Assembly (NCBI RefSeq): GCF_000760695.4
Contig: NZ_JHEG04000001.1
Location: forward strand, 1,830,717-1,894,716
Reading direction: 5' to 3'
Origin: Tolypothrix bouteillei VB521301
GTDB lineage: Bacteria; Cyanobacteriota; Cyanobacteriia; Cyanobacteriales; Nostocaceae
DNA length: 64,000 nucleotides
Position numbers and translations under genes: made by a program. The notes beneath the pieces are model-generated. The model did no database searches, was not told where the DNA came from, and worked only from the letters and a program-made list of their open reading frames with translations. This document shows, piece by piece, positions 8,061-16,397 of this stretch. Each line of letters opens with the position of its first letter. Positions within the stretch are counted from its first letter, which is position 1.

Positions 8061-10526
8061 TTAGCCAAGATTTGCAAGTAACAACTCTCGACTTTGAGAC
8101 TTCGTAACTTTTACTTGTCCGTCGTCATCAACATCAACGTTGGCTGTATCGCCTTCTGCAATCTCCCCGGAAAGCATAGCCTCAGCAAGTGAATCTTCTA
8201 GCAGGCGCATAATTGCCCGACGTAACGGTCTAGCACCATAACTGGGGTCATATCCTTCCTGTATAACGCGCTCTTTGAAGCGATCGCTCACTTCCAGACT
8301 AATTCCTTTCTCGGTCAAGCGGCTGGCAACTTCGCGCAACATAATGTCGGCAATTTGCTTGATTTCGTCTTTCTTCAACTGAGTGAAGACGATGATTTCA
8401 TCAAGACGGTTGAGGAACTCGGGACGGAAGAAAGATTTTAATTCTTCATTTACCAAGCTGCGGATGCGGTTGTAGCTTGCTTCGGCTGCATCGTCTGCAA
8501 ACTGGAAGCCTAAGCCACCGCCACCTTTCTCAATCACCTTGGAACCAATGTTAGAGGTCATGATGATCAGCGTGTTCTTAAAGTCTACGGTACGACCTTT
8601 AGCATCAGTCAAGCGACCATCTTCTAAGATTTGCAGCAGCATATTAAATACATCGGGATGTGCTTTTTCAATTTCATCAAATAGCACTACCGTGTATGGT
8701 TTGCGACGTACTGCTTCCGTCAGTTGTCCGCCTTCGTCAAATCCCACGTAACCGGGAGGCGAACCGATCAGCTTGGAAACTGTATGGCGCTCCATGTATT
8801 CGGACATATCTAGCCGAATCATTGCATCTTCTGAACCAAAGAAGTAGGAAGCCAACGCTTTGGTTAATTCTGTCTTACCAACTCCCGTAGGACCGGAGAA
8901 GATAAAGCTGGCAATGGGTCGGTTGGGATTTTTTAAACCAACTCTTGCACGACGGATGGCTCTAGAAACTGCAGTAACTGCTTGCTCTTGACCGATCAAA
9001 CGCTGGTGTAAAGTATCTTCTAAGTGCAACAGTAATTCAGATTCGGATTCGGTCAGCTTGTTAACGGGTACGCCAGTCCAAGAAGCAACAATTTGAGCAA
9101 TATCTTCTTCATCAACAATAGGGCTATTGACAGCCTTATCATTTTGTGATATCTCTCTTAACTGTGCCTCAAGCTCTAACTCGCGATCGCGCAGTTCCCC
9201 TGCCTTATCAAAATCTTGCATCCGAACCGCTTCGTCTTTGGATTTGCTGACTCTTGCCAACTCTTTCTTAATCTCGCGATTTGCGGGGTTTGAAGAATAG
9301 CGAAGGCGAACGCGAGAACCAGCTTCATCAATCAAGTCAATAGCTTTATCGGGTAAAAAGCGATCGCTAATGTAACGATCTGACAACTTAGCTGCAGCTA
9401 CCAACGCTTCATCAGAGATTTGAACTCTGTGGTGGCTTTCGTAGGCAGAACGCAAACCATAGAGAATTTCAATAGTTTCCTCTACCGATGGTTCACCTAT
9501 CATAATCGGTTGGAAACGACGCTCAAGAGCGGCGTCACGCTCAATGTGCTTGCGATACTCATCAAGAGTTGTTGCACCAATGCACTGGAGTTCACCTCTA
9601 GCCAGTGCTGGCTTGAGGATATTCGCAGCATCCATACCGCCTTCAGTACCACCAGCACCAACTAAAGTGTGAATTTCATCGATCACCAGGATGATATTAC
9701 CGGACGAGCGAATTTCATCCATGATTTTCTTCAAGCGTTCTTCAAAATCGCCACGGAAGCGAGTCCCCGCCACCAGTAACCCCATATCGAGGCTGATGAC
9801 TTGCTTATCTTGTAGAATATCAGGTATATCTTGATTGACAATACGTTGAGCGAGACCTTCTGCGATCGCCGTTTTACCAACTCCTGGTTCGCCAATTAAA
9901 ACGGGATTGTTCTTCGTGCGACGACCCAGAATTTGAACTGCACGCTCAATTTCTTTCTCACGACCCACAACAGGATCGAGCTTACCTTCTTTAGCTAGCT
10001 TGGTTAGATTTTTACCAAATTCCTCTAAAGTGAGAGACTGGTTGCGGCGTTGACCGTTGCTGCTACCAACGCGACTTCCAGAAACCGATGTCGCTTCGCC
10101 TAAATTGCGAATCACTGCGGTACGGACTTGTGAGAGATCCAGTCCGAGATTTTGCAGGACTTTAGCGGCGACACCTTCACCAGCCTCAGTCAACCCTAAC
10201 AGTAAGTGTTCGGTACTGATGTAGTTATGTCCCAGACTGCGAGCTTCCTTAAACGCTTGCTCAAACAGGCTTTTCACTTTGGGAGTGAAAGGAATTTCCG
10301 GGGGGACAAAGCCAGAGCCCCGACCAATAATTCTTTCTACTTCGCGACGTGCATCTTTGAGAGTAACGCCCAAGTCGGTCAGCACTTTGGCAGCAACCCC
10401 TGTTCCTTCGCCAATCAAACCCAAGAGAATTTGCTCCGTGCCTACGAAGTTGTGCCCCAGGCGACGCGCCTCTTCCTGGGCTAGCATAATGACTTTTATA
10501 GCTTCAGATGTGAAGTGTTCAAACAT
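8061..10526 (-). CDS. clpC: ATP-dependent Clp protease ATP-binding subunit ClpC (Hsp100)
   Basis: The 821-residue AAA+ unfoldase has two Clp_N repeats (about 1-145), a first AAA domain with Walker A GEPGVGKT and Walker B LVIDEIH, a middle UVR-like coiled coil (about 420-465; [16 protein letters not shown]), and a second AAA domain with Walker A GPTGVGKT and pore loop GYVGF. The hydrophobic tripeptide in GGGLGFQ is at the position of the loop that docks onto ClpP. Length and domain order are those of cyanobacterial/plastid ClpC, which feeds substrates to ClpP/R complexes and is normally essential. It is monocistronic here, divergent from the DUF3288 gene, with a terminator at 7870-7903. Confidence 0.96.
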   Translation of the reverse strand: MFEHFTSEAIKVIMLAQEEARRLGHNFVGTEQILLGLIGEGTGVAAKVLTDLGVTLKDARREVERIIGRGSGFVPPEIPFTPKVKSLFEQAFKEARSLGHNYISTEHLLLGLTEAGEGVAAKVLQNLGLDLSQVRTAVIRNLGEATSVSGSRVGSSNGQRRNQSLTLEEFGKNLTKLAKEGKLDPVVGREKEIERAVQILGRRTKNNPVLIGEPGVGKTAIAEGLAQRIVNQDIPDILQDKQVISLDMGLLVAGTRFRGDFEERLKKIMDEIRSSGNIILVIDEIHTLVGAGGTEGGMDAANILKPALARGELQCIGATTLDEYRKHIERDAALERRFQPIMIGEPSVEETIEILYGLRSAYESHHRVQISDEALVAAAKLSDRYISDRFLPDKAIDLIDEAGSRVRLRYSSNPANREIKKELARVSKSKDEAVRMQDFDKAGELRDRELELEAQLREISQNDKAVNSPIVDEEDIAQIVASWTGVPVNKLTESESELLLHLEDTLHQRLIGQEQAVTAVSRAIRRARVGLKNPNRPIASFIFSGPTGVGKTELTKALASYFFGSEDAMIRLDMSEYMERHTVSKLIGSPPGYVGFDEGGQLTEAVRRKPYTVVLFDEIEKAHPDVFNMLLQILEDGRLTDAKGRTVDFKNTLIIMTSNIGSKVIEKGGGGLGFQFADDAAEASYNRIRSLVNEELKSFFRPEFLNRLDEIIVFTQLKKDEIKQIADIMLREVASRLTEKGISLEVSDRFKERVIQEGYDPSYGARPLRRAIMRLLEDSLAEAMLSGEIAEGDTANVDVDDDGQVKVTKSQSRELLLANLG

Positions 10527-10680
10527 AGCGGGTACTTGCTCCCTTGCTGCTTGGGCTTCGGGTGATGTAACTCACCCTCACCTGAACATTTGTTTACTTT
10601 ACTTAATGACAATGTATCTTTATTCAAAGGTGACTGACAGTAGTGAGACCCGTAAGAGATAAGGTGTATTAGCCGATGAG

Positions 10681-10752
10681 GTTAATCGTTAGTCGTTAGT
10701 GGTTAGTCGTTAGTGGTAATTTTTAAACAAGCGACTTCTAACTACTAACACT
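10681..10752. repeat. Heptamer repeats upstream of the DUF3288 gene
   Basis: GTTAGTCGTTAGTGGTTAGTCG-type units (10681-10718) and a short ACTACTAAC block (10738-10752) lie in the clpC/DUF3288 divergent spacer. They are the degenerate 7-bp class seen elsewhere in the window. Confidence 0.55.
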
Positions 10753-10769
10753 TTTTCATTGTAAATTTT

Positions 10770-11060
10770 ATGAGTGCAGGAAACAAAGAGCAACAGCATC
10801 CTCTCTACAATCGCGATCGCCCCATCATCGACACTTTGCTAACTCAAGAGGCTACTGATTATAATTTAGCAGAATTAGCTAGATTGCGAATGCGCTATCA
10901 AGGTTTCCCTGGTGCCAGAGACATTCAACGGGATCTAAACCAGATTTTACAGCAATGGGGTCTTACCGAAGAACAATTGTTTGAGAAAACTCGCCAGTTG
11001 CACAGCCTTGGGGGTATTTACAAGAGTCGCGGCAAACGAGAAGAAGAAGATTGGAACTAG
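10770..11060 (+). CDS. DUF3288 family protein
   Basis: The small soluble 96-residue protein matches what I recall of DUF3288, a family largely confined to cyanobacteria: QQHPLYNRDRPIIDTLL at the N-terminus, then TDYNLAELARLRMRY and FPGARDIQRDLNQIL. There is no signal peptide or membrane segment. The family has no established function. It is divergent from clpC with heptamer repeats in the shared spacer. No obvious ribosome binding site precedes the ATG at 10770. Confidence 0.8.
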   Translation: MSAGNKEQQHPLYNRDRPIIDTLLTQEATDYNLAELARLRMRYQGFPGARDIQRDLNQILQQWGLTEEQLFEKTRQLHSLGGIYKSRGKREEEDWN

Positions 11061-11138
11061 GAATGTGTGAATTTTGGATTGGCAATGAGGATTGGGGATT
11101 AGTACTTCTCCCTTGTCCCCAGTGTCTCCCCACTCCCC

Positions 11139-12701
11139 CTACTCCCCTCTCGTCTCACGATGCTGTCTGAGTTGTTTTAAAAGATTTTCTTGGGATGACG
11201 GGGAATGAGTAGACGTTGTAACTGATTCGAGTTGTTGAGGTGGTTGAGCGGGGAGTCGATCGAAACTTCTTATCACCTTAGGAGCGACATCATCAATGAC
11301 GATTTGCTGCCGATCTACACTTGGAGTACCAGTTGTAAAGGTAATTGATGTTGGTAAAGCAGTTTTAACGGGACCGAGCTCGCTATCTAACGGAATGTTA
11401 AATGTCATCTGTGGTAACTTCGTAGTTGTGGGGGGAGTTCCAGTCTTGGAATTGTGAACGACAGCTTTGATGGAATCCAAAGTTGTGGCAACACGTATAT
11501 CCTGCTGCATTTCTTGTGTGGAAGATACCAAGCTACTCAAACCATTAACAAGTTGTCTGAGATTTTGCCGAAAAGCTGGATCTCCTGTTAATTCGTCTAA
11601 ATCCGATGTGATTTTCTGGGTATTCTCAAAGGTTACCCTTGCAGAATCTAGAGTTTGTTGCAGTACCAATAAATTGTTGGAATTGTTGAGAGTGTTGGTC
11701 ACATCGCGCAAGTTGGCAGACGCTTGAGCAGCGTTTGCCGAGAGAGTTTCTAAATTTTGCAGTAATTGCCCTTGGGTAACGCGATTGACAGTAGGCGATA
11801 AGCTGCTGACTGTTTGACGCAACGCATTACTAGTTTCAGTAATATTATTTAACGCGGCAACTAGTGAAGAACGGTTTTCTCCAAGTGCAGTATCAAGGTT
11901 GTTAATCAGTTTATTAGCTTGATTGGCCGTTAAACGGATTTCCCTCGCTGTCTCACCAAATTGACTGGCTGTACCACTAAACTGCCCTACCGTTCTACTA
12001 ATTTGGTTTAAGGTTTGGGTTGTGGATGACGTCAGTTGAGTTGTCGAGCGTTGAATTGTACCTGTCGTTGCGGAAATACCAATAATTTGTTGTTGTAAGC
12101 TTTTGCTTAAAACATTCAAGTTGCGGCTCAATTGAGCAACACTTTCTGCCGCCACTGCAGTATTTTCCACAGCTTTATTCACATTTTTATAAAATTGTGG
12201 ATTAGTGTACAGGGTTGCTAAATCTGTTGTTGTGCGAATAAGTTCGTCAAGACTGATGCCAATTTGACCTTTTAACCGAGAACCATTACAAACAATGACC
12301 TGGGAATTGCAATTTTTGTCCAAGGGTTTAGTAGAATCCCCAGAGGGAATCAACTTTGTTCTTGGAGTAATATCAACAACACTTTCACTAATCAACCCTG
12401 ATTGATTGGCTTCAACTTTCACATCATTGGGAATAACGAGGTTGGGATCGCCAATTTCAATTTCCACTTCAACATTATTTGGACCGGGTCTAATGTCGGA
12501 TATTCTGCCTACTTTCACACCGCGATACCTAACAACTGCGCCTTTTTGCATTCCTCCAGCATTAGCAAATTCAACAATAGCTTTATAGGAATTGCGTGCA
12601 GCAGTCACTCTATTTAACCATACAAAAATTAGACCGAAGACACCCAATCCTAGTAAAAGCAATAGTCCTACAGAACCTTCTCGAAATGTTCGCGATCGCA
12701 T
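11139..12701 (-). CDS. MCE/MlaD family lipid-transport protein
   Basis: The 520-residue protein has one N-terminal transmembrane helix (about 11-30) followed by an MCE domain (about 38-115; VEFANAGGMQKGAVVRYRG, then VKVGRI). Next comes a long Ser/Thr/Gln-rich helical region (130-400) of the kind that forms a needle or channel in larger MCE proteins, and a Pro-rich tail. MCE proteins form hexamers that carry lipids between membranes; the cyanobacterial/plastid version (TGD2-like) works with an ATPase and a permease. The ATPase gene lies 79 bp upstream on the same strand, which supports an operon; the permease is not in the window. The ATG at 12701 has GAGGAG eight bases upstream. Confidence 0.9.
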   Translation of the reverse strand: MRSRTFREGSVGLLLLLGLGVFGLIFVWLNRVTAARNSYKAIVEFANAGGMQKGAVVRYRGVKVGRISDIRPGPNNVEVEIEIGDPNLVIPNDVKVEANQSGLISESVVDITPRTKLIPSGDSTKPLDKNCNSQVIVCNGSRLKGQIGISLDELIRTTTDLATLYTNPQFYKNVNKAVENTAVAAESVAQLSRNLNVLSKSLQQQIIGISATTGTIQRSTTQLTSSTTQTLNQISRTVGQFSGTASQFGETAREIRLTANQANKLINNLDTALGENRSSLVAALNNITETSNALRQTVSSLSPTVNRVTQGQLLQNLETLSANAAQASANLRDVTNTLNNSNNLLVLQQTLDSARVTFENTQKITSDLDELTGDPAFRQNLRQLVNGLSSLVSSTQEMQQDIRVATTLDSIKAVVHNSKTGTPPTTTKLPQMTFNIPLDSELGPVKTALPTSITFTTGTPSVDRQQIVIDDVAPKVIRSFDRLPAQPPQQLESVTTSTHSPSSQENLLKQLRQHRETRGE

Positions 12702-12780
12702 ATCAATTCTCCTCTCTATAAATTTTAGATTTTAAATCTTGGATGGAAGACCAATCGAAAATCCAAAATCCAAAATCGTT

Positions 12781-13563
12781 CTAGCCAATAACCTGAATTG
12801 GTCCAGTTACACTCCCGCTCATAAACTGTTTAATCAAAGGATGGTCTGTTTTATCCAATTCACTCACTGTACCTTGCCATTGCACTTTACCTTGATAGAG
12901 AAACACCAATCTATCAGCCGTGCGACGAATAGTGCTCTCTTGGTGAGTTACAATAGCATAAGTACCACAAACTCCTTGTGTACATTGCAAATGCCGGATT
13001 AAATCTTCTATCACCGTAGAAGCAATGGGATCTAATCCGGCTGTTGGTTCATCGTATAGCAAAACTTCTGGAGTGTCTTTAGGGTTATCGGGATTAGACA
13101 TGATAGCACGAGCGAAACTAACCCGTTTTCTCATACCCCCAGAAAGTTCGGCTGGAAAACGGTCGCCTATTCCCCCCAACCCAACCATTTCTAATTTTTC
13201 ATTAACCAGTTCTCGAACCCTCTGACGGGGAAGTTTTGAGTGTTGATAGAGTAAAAAACCTACATTTTCCTCAACTGTCAAAGAATCAAACAATGCTGCT
13301 TGTTGAAATACCATACCAATACCAACTGGATCTCTAGCATCTTCAATCAAACCCTCTCTTCGTTCTCCTTGTATGTAAATCTCTCCTTCATCGGGAGAAA
13401 GCAATCCAGCAATAACTCGTAGAATTGTTGACTTACCAGTACCGCTAGGACCAATAATTCCCAGTGCATCTCCTCGGTCAATCGTCAAATCTACATTATC
13501 TAGTACTTTATTGCTACCAAAAGACTTTGAAACGCCTTTTAGTTCAATTAATGGTTTGGTCAT
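12781..13563 (-). CDS. ABC transporter ATP-binding protein, MlaF/TGD3-like
   Basis: The 260-residue nucleotide-binding subunit has Walker A GPSGTGKST, signature LSGGMRKRVSFARA, Walker B LLYDEPTAGLDP and a switch histidine (IVTHQ). The G-M-R-K-R variant in the signature is typical of the MlaF / TGD3 group that energises MCE lipid transporters. It is first in an operon with the MCE gene, so the complex probably moves phospholipid or glycolipid between envelope membranes. The 79-bp linker is AT-rich with AATCCAAA-type short repeats. Confidence 0.92.
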   Translation of the reverse strand: MTKPLIELKGVSKSFGSNKVLDNVDLTIDRGDALGIIGPSGTGKSTILRVIAGLLSPDEGEIYIQGERREGLIEDARDPVGIGMVFQQAALFDSLTVEENVGFLLYQHSKLPRQRVRELVNEKLEMVGLGGIGDRFPAELSGGMRKRVSFARAIMSNPDNPKDTPEVLLYDEPTAGLDPIASTVIEDLIRHLQCTQGVCGTYAIVTHQESTIRRTADRLVFLYQGKVQWQGTVSELDKTDHPLIKQFMSGSVTGPIQVIG

Positions 13564-13567
13564 TGTT

Positions 13568-13842
13568 AATGTTTAGTGGTTAGTGGTGAACCCAGTCCTG
13601 TTGGTGGGTTGCCTGCGAGCGCAACTTCGCATCGCGTAGCGTGTGCTTTGCACGTAGGACACAGGAGATCCCCCTCACGAATACCCCTTACGGGCATAGC
13701 AGAAAGGCAACGCGTAGCGCGACGAGAGCTTCTCCGTAAGGAGATAGGGTTAGTAGTTAGTAGGAGGGCGCAAGCCGCCCCACCCGTACATGATTAGTGG
13801 TTAGTGGGAGATAAACTACTAACTACTAACTACTAACTACTA
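13568..13842. repeat. Repeat-filled spacer with perfect ACTACTA heptamer array next to a start codon
   Basis: The spacer between the divergent lipid-transport and CRTISO-like genes consists of repeats: TTAGTGG-type heptamers (13568-13590), palindromic blocks (TCTCCGTAAGGAGA near 13731-13745; GCGTAGCGTG types), further TTAGTGG units, and four perfect tandem ACTACTA copies (13815-13842). The array ends six bases before the ATG of the next gene, so that gene has no recognisable Shine-Dalgarno sequence. Confidence 0.7.
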
Positions 13843-13848
13843 ACAAAA

Positions 13849-15432
13849 ATGGAAAATCTTGATGTCATAGTCATTGGAAGTGGTATCGGCGGGTTAACTG
13901 CTGCTGCATTACTTGCTCGTTATGGTAAGCGGGTCGTTGTTTGTGAAAGCCACACAGTTCCGGGAGGCGCTGCACATAGCTTTAAACGACGGGGGTTTGA
14001 ATTTGATTCTGGCCCTTCATTCTATTGTGGGCTGACTGGTGCCAAGAGTTTAAATCCTGTCAAACAGGTTTTAGACGCTTTGGGTGAATCTTTACAAACT
14101 GTAGCTTATGACCCCCTCGGTCATTATCACTTGCCAAATATTTCTTTTCCGGTTTATAGCAATGCAGAACGTTATTGTGAAGAAATAGCCAAAACGACAC
14201 CCCAAGGTGCTAAGGAGTGGAAGCGGTTTGCAGACCGCTTGCTACCTTTATACGAGGCGATGAAAGATATTCCTTCTTTGGCTTTAAGGGCTGATTGGCA
14301 GTTAGTACCCGTCTTAGTTGGGCAGTACTTACCGTCTTTATTGAAAATGTTACCTAACCTGCTGCTCGTGCAATCTTCTGTAGGTAATGTGATGGATGCA
14401 ACAGTAAAAGATCCTTGGGTAAGGCAGCTGATCGATTTGGAATGTTTTTTATTATCTGGTTTAAAGGCACATGGCACTATTGCTCCTGAGGTCGCTTTCA
14501 TGTTGGGTGAACGTTCCCGTACTCGTGTGGAGTATCCCATCGGTGGAAGTGGCGCAATCGTCAACGCTTTGGTTCGAGGATTCCAGCGTTGGGGTGGTGA
14601 ATTGTTATTGGGTCATCATGTCGAGCGAATTCTTGTAGAAACTTGTGGTTCCAAGACGGAAGATGATGAAACAAACTACCCAGTACAACAAGAGCGGAGG
14701 CATTATGGAGCATCTCCACGTAAGGTTACTGGTGTGCGCCTCAAAAACGGTCAAACTCTCAAAGCACCCGTGGTTATTTCCAATGCCAGTCTTTGGAATA
14801 CATACTCTCATCTGCTACAACCTGAAGATTTGCCTTCATCTTTCTGCCAAACAGCTTTAGGTACACCGGCTGTTGACAGTTTTATGCACTTGCATTTAGG
14901 CATTCATGCTGGGGATTTAGAAAATTTAACAGGGCATCATGTCGTTGTTCTTGATGGCGATCGAGATATGACAGCACCCGGAAATACCTGTATGATATCT
15001 ATTCCTAGCGTATGGGATGCAACGCTAGCACCAGAAGGTCATCATGTCGTTCATGCCTATACTTTGGAACCTTTTACTGGGTGGGAACGGAATGATAGTT
15101 ACGAACAAAATAAGCAATCAAAAGCACAAGCTTTATATCGAGCCTTAGAGCGAATTATCCCAAATATCAGGGAACGTGTCGTGTTAGAACTGATTGGCAC
15201 ACCTTTAACTCACGCTTATTATTTGCGGAGGTATCGCGGAACTTACGGTCCAGCCATTGAAGCGGGTAAGGGGATGTTTCCAGGACCGCAAACACCAATA
15301 CCAGGTTTGTACCGAGTCGGTGATAGTACGATGCCTGGAATTGGTGTGCCAGCTGTAGCAGCGTCTGGTATTTTGTGCGCGAACACACTCGTTATGCCAC
15401 GGCAAACACAGGAGTTATTGAAAAATTTATAA
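13849..15432 (+). CDS. FAD-dependent oxidoreductase of the carotenoid isomerase / phytoene desaturase (CRTISO-like) family
   Basis: The 527-residue flavoprotein has an N-terminal Rossmann FAD motif (DVIVIGSGIGGLTAAALLA, residues 5-23) followed by VCESHTVPGGAAHSFKRRG, and a C-terminal FAD-binding motif (LYRVGDSTMPGIGVPAVAAS). Overall form resembles CrtH/CRTISO, which isomerises poly-cis carotenoids, but differences (FDSGPSFYCGL for FDVGASMIFG) suggest a paralogue rather than CrtH. Substrate therefore uncertain; carotenoid or another polyprenoid is a reasonable inference. The start at 13849 is the only good N-terminus and has a heptamer array in place of a ribosome binding site. A 9-bp hairpin (15456-15481) follows the gene but has no T-run. 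Confidence 0.83.
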   Translation: MENLDVIVIGSGIGGLTAAALLARYGKRVVVCESHTVPGGAAHSFKRRGFEFDSGPSFYCGLTGAKSLNPVKQVLDALGESLQTVAYDPLGHYHLPNISFPVYSNAERYCEEIAKTTPQGAKEWKRFADRLLPLYEAMKDIPSLALRADWQLVPVLVGQYLPSLLKMLPNLLLVQSSVGNVMDATVKDPWVRQLIDLECFLLSGLKAHGTIAPEVAFMLGERSRTRVEYPIGGSGAIVNALVRGFQRWGGELLLGHHVERILVETCGSKTEDDETNYPVQQERRHYGASPRKVTGVRLKNGQTLKAPVVISNASLWNTYSHLLQPEDLPSSFCQTALGTPAVDSFMHLHLGIHAGDLENLTGHHVVVLDGDRDMTAPGNTCMISIPSVWDATLAPEGHHVVHAYTLEPFTGWERNDSYEQNKQSKAQALYRALERIIPNIRERVVLELIGTPLTHAYYLRRYRGTYGPAIEAGKGMFPGPQTPIPGLYRVGDSTMPGIGVPAVAASGILCANTLVMPRQTQELLKNL

Positions 15433-15585
15433 GAAAAACGTCTCTTAATTCTTAAGGTTGAGGTTCTTACAGACCTCAGCCACCCCATTTAAAACATTCT
15501 CTTAAGAGTTTCTTCAAAATTGTGTTTCCGAAATCGATGAATTGCTCGGTGATTCTAAGGATACAAACAATTAAAGGAAATAAAT

Positions 15586-16104
15586 ATGACTGCTGGTAAT
15601 CAAGTAACTGCTTCTGCTCAACTTAACAAGCCAGTTCTTAAAGAAGGTTCTAAAGGTGAAGTTGTAAAAGAACTACAAAAGTTGTTATTACAATATGGTG
15701 CTTTTGTATTTCTTGGTCCTGATGGTGCTTGTGTATTTCCTGGTGAAGAAGTTATTGACGGCGTATTTGGTGCTAAGACGAAAAATGCAGTCATTCTCTT
15801 TCAAGGTAAGGTTTTTCTTGCACAAGATGGAGTTGTTGGCAACAAGACTTGGCAAGCACTTTTTAAAGGTGCGCCTGTTGATATGCCAATTCTGAAAAAA
15901 GGTAGCAAGGGTGAAGTCGTTAAGAAAGTGCAAGAAAGACTGTCACTCGCGGGTGACTATAACGGTGCTATTGATGGTGACTTTGGTAGTGGGACAGAAA
16001 CTGCAGTAAAATCCTTGCAAAAACGTACTGGATTGCCTGTAGATGGAATTATCGGCGATCGCACTTGGTTCGAGTTAAGCAAAGTCAATACTGTGTTCTG
16101 CTAA
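15586..16104 (+). CDS. Tandem peptidoglycan-binding domain protein without an evident signal peptide
   Basis: The 172-residue protein consists of two PG_binding_1 repeats: about residues 17-90 (LKEGSKGEVVKELQKLLLQYG ... DGVFGAKTKNAV ... DGVVGNKTWQAL) and 100-168 (LKKGSKGEVVKKVQERL ... DGDFGSGTETAVKSLQ ... DGIIGDRTW). Each repeat has the D-G-x-F/V-G and W signatures. The first is expanded by a Gly/Phe-rich insert (AFVFLGPDGACVFPGEE). The N-terminus (MTAGNQVTASAQLN) is not hydrophobic, so secretion, if any, is not by a classical signal. AAGGAA sits a few bases before the ATG. No catalytic domain is present. Confidence 0.87.
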   Translation: MTAGNQVTASAQLNKPVLKEGSKGEVVKELQKLLLQYGAFVFLGPDGACVFPGEEVIDGVFGAKTKNAVILFQGKVFLAQDGVVGNKTWQALFKGAPVDMPILKKGSKGEVVKKVQERLSLAGDYNGAIDGDFGSGTETAVKSLQKRTGLPVDGIIGDRTWFELSKVNTVFC

Positions 16105-16154
16105 AGGTGAGCAAGCTTAAAAAGTACATTGAAGCTCAAAAAGGGAAATAAAAA

Positions 16155-16199
16155 CACGGGGCTTTAGCTCTACGGGTCGAGCTTTACCCCCTGCGTTTT
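16155..16199 (+). terminator. Possible terminator after the peptidoglycan-binding gene
   Basis: GGGG (16158-16161) + AGCTC (16166-16170) pair with GAGCT (16179-16183) + CCCC (16187-16190) around an internal loop, with GTTTT following. The imperfect stem-loop lies about 50 bp past the stop codon. Confidence 0.45.
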
Positions 16200-16203
16200 A
16201 ACC

Positions 16204-16350
16204 CTGCAGTAGTGTACACAAGTCTTCTAAGGTGCATTAAAAGCGGTTTCGATCCCCCCTAACCCCCCGATAAATTGGGGGGAACTTTATTCCAATTCTC
16301 CCTTTTGACGATGTTTCATCTCTTTTTTAGAGATCTGTACACCACTGTAG
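16204..16350. mobile_element. MITE-like element, copy 1
   Basis: This non-coding element of about 147 bp has 15-bp terminal inverted repeats, CTGCAGTAGTGTACA (16204-16218) and TGTACACCACTGTAG (16336-16350), differing at two positions. The centre has a C6/G6 hairpin. Aligned by eye it is near-identical over its length to the reverse complement of 33688-33837. It contains no transposase; mobilisation would need an enzyme encoded elsewhere. Confidence 0.8.
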
Positions 16351-16397
16351 ACGTTTTAACCAGGGATAAAGCTCGACCGTAATATGTTCTACAGTAC

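Noticed and set aside
8539-10662. Several plus-strand open frames antisense to clpC
   Set aside because: They mirror the codon structure of a highly conserved gene and encode nothing recognisable.
13576-13797. 73-residue plus-strand open frame between the lipid-transport and CRTISO-like genes
   Set aside because: Arg/Ala-rich translation of palindromic repeats; no start signal.
16246-16290. tRNA-like GGTTTCGATCCCCCC stretch
   Set aside because: It is inside the MITE-like element, with no acceptor stem or anticodon arm; no tRNA gene can be built around it.
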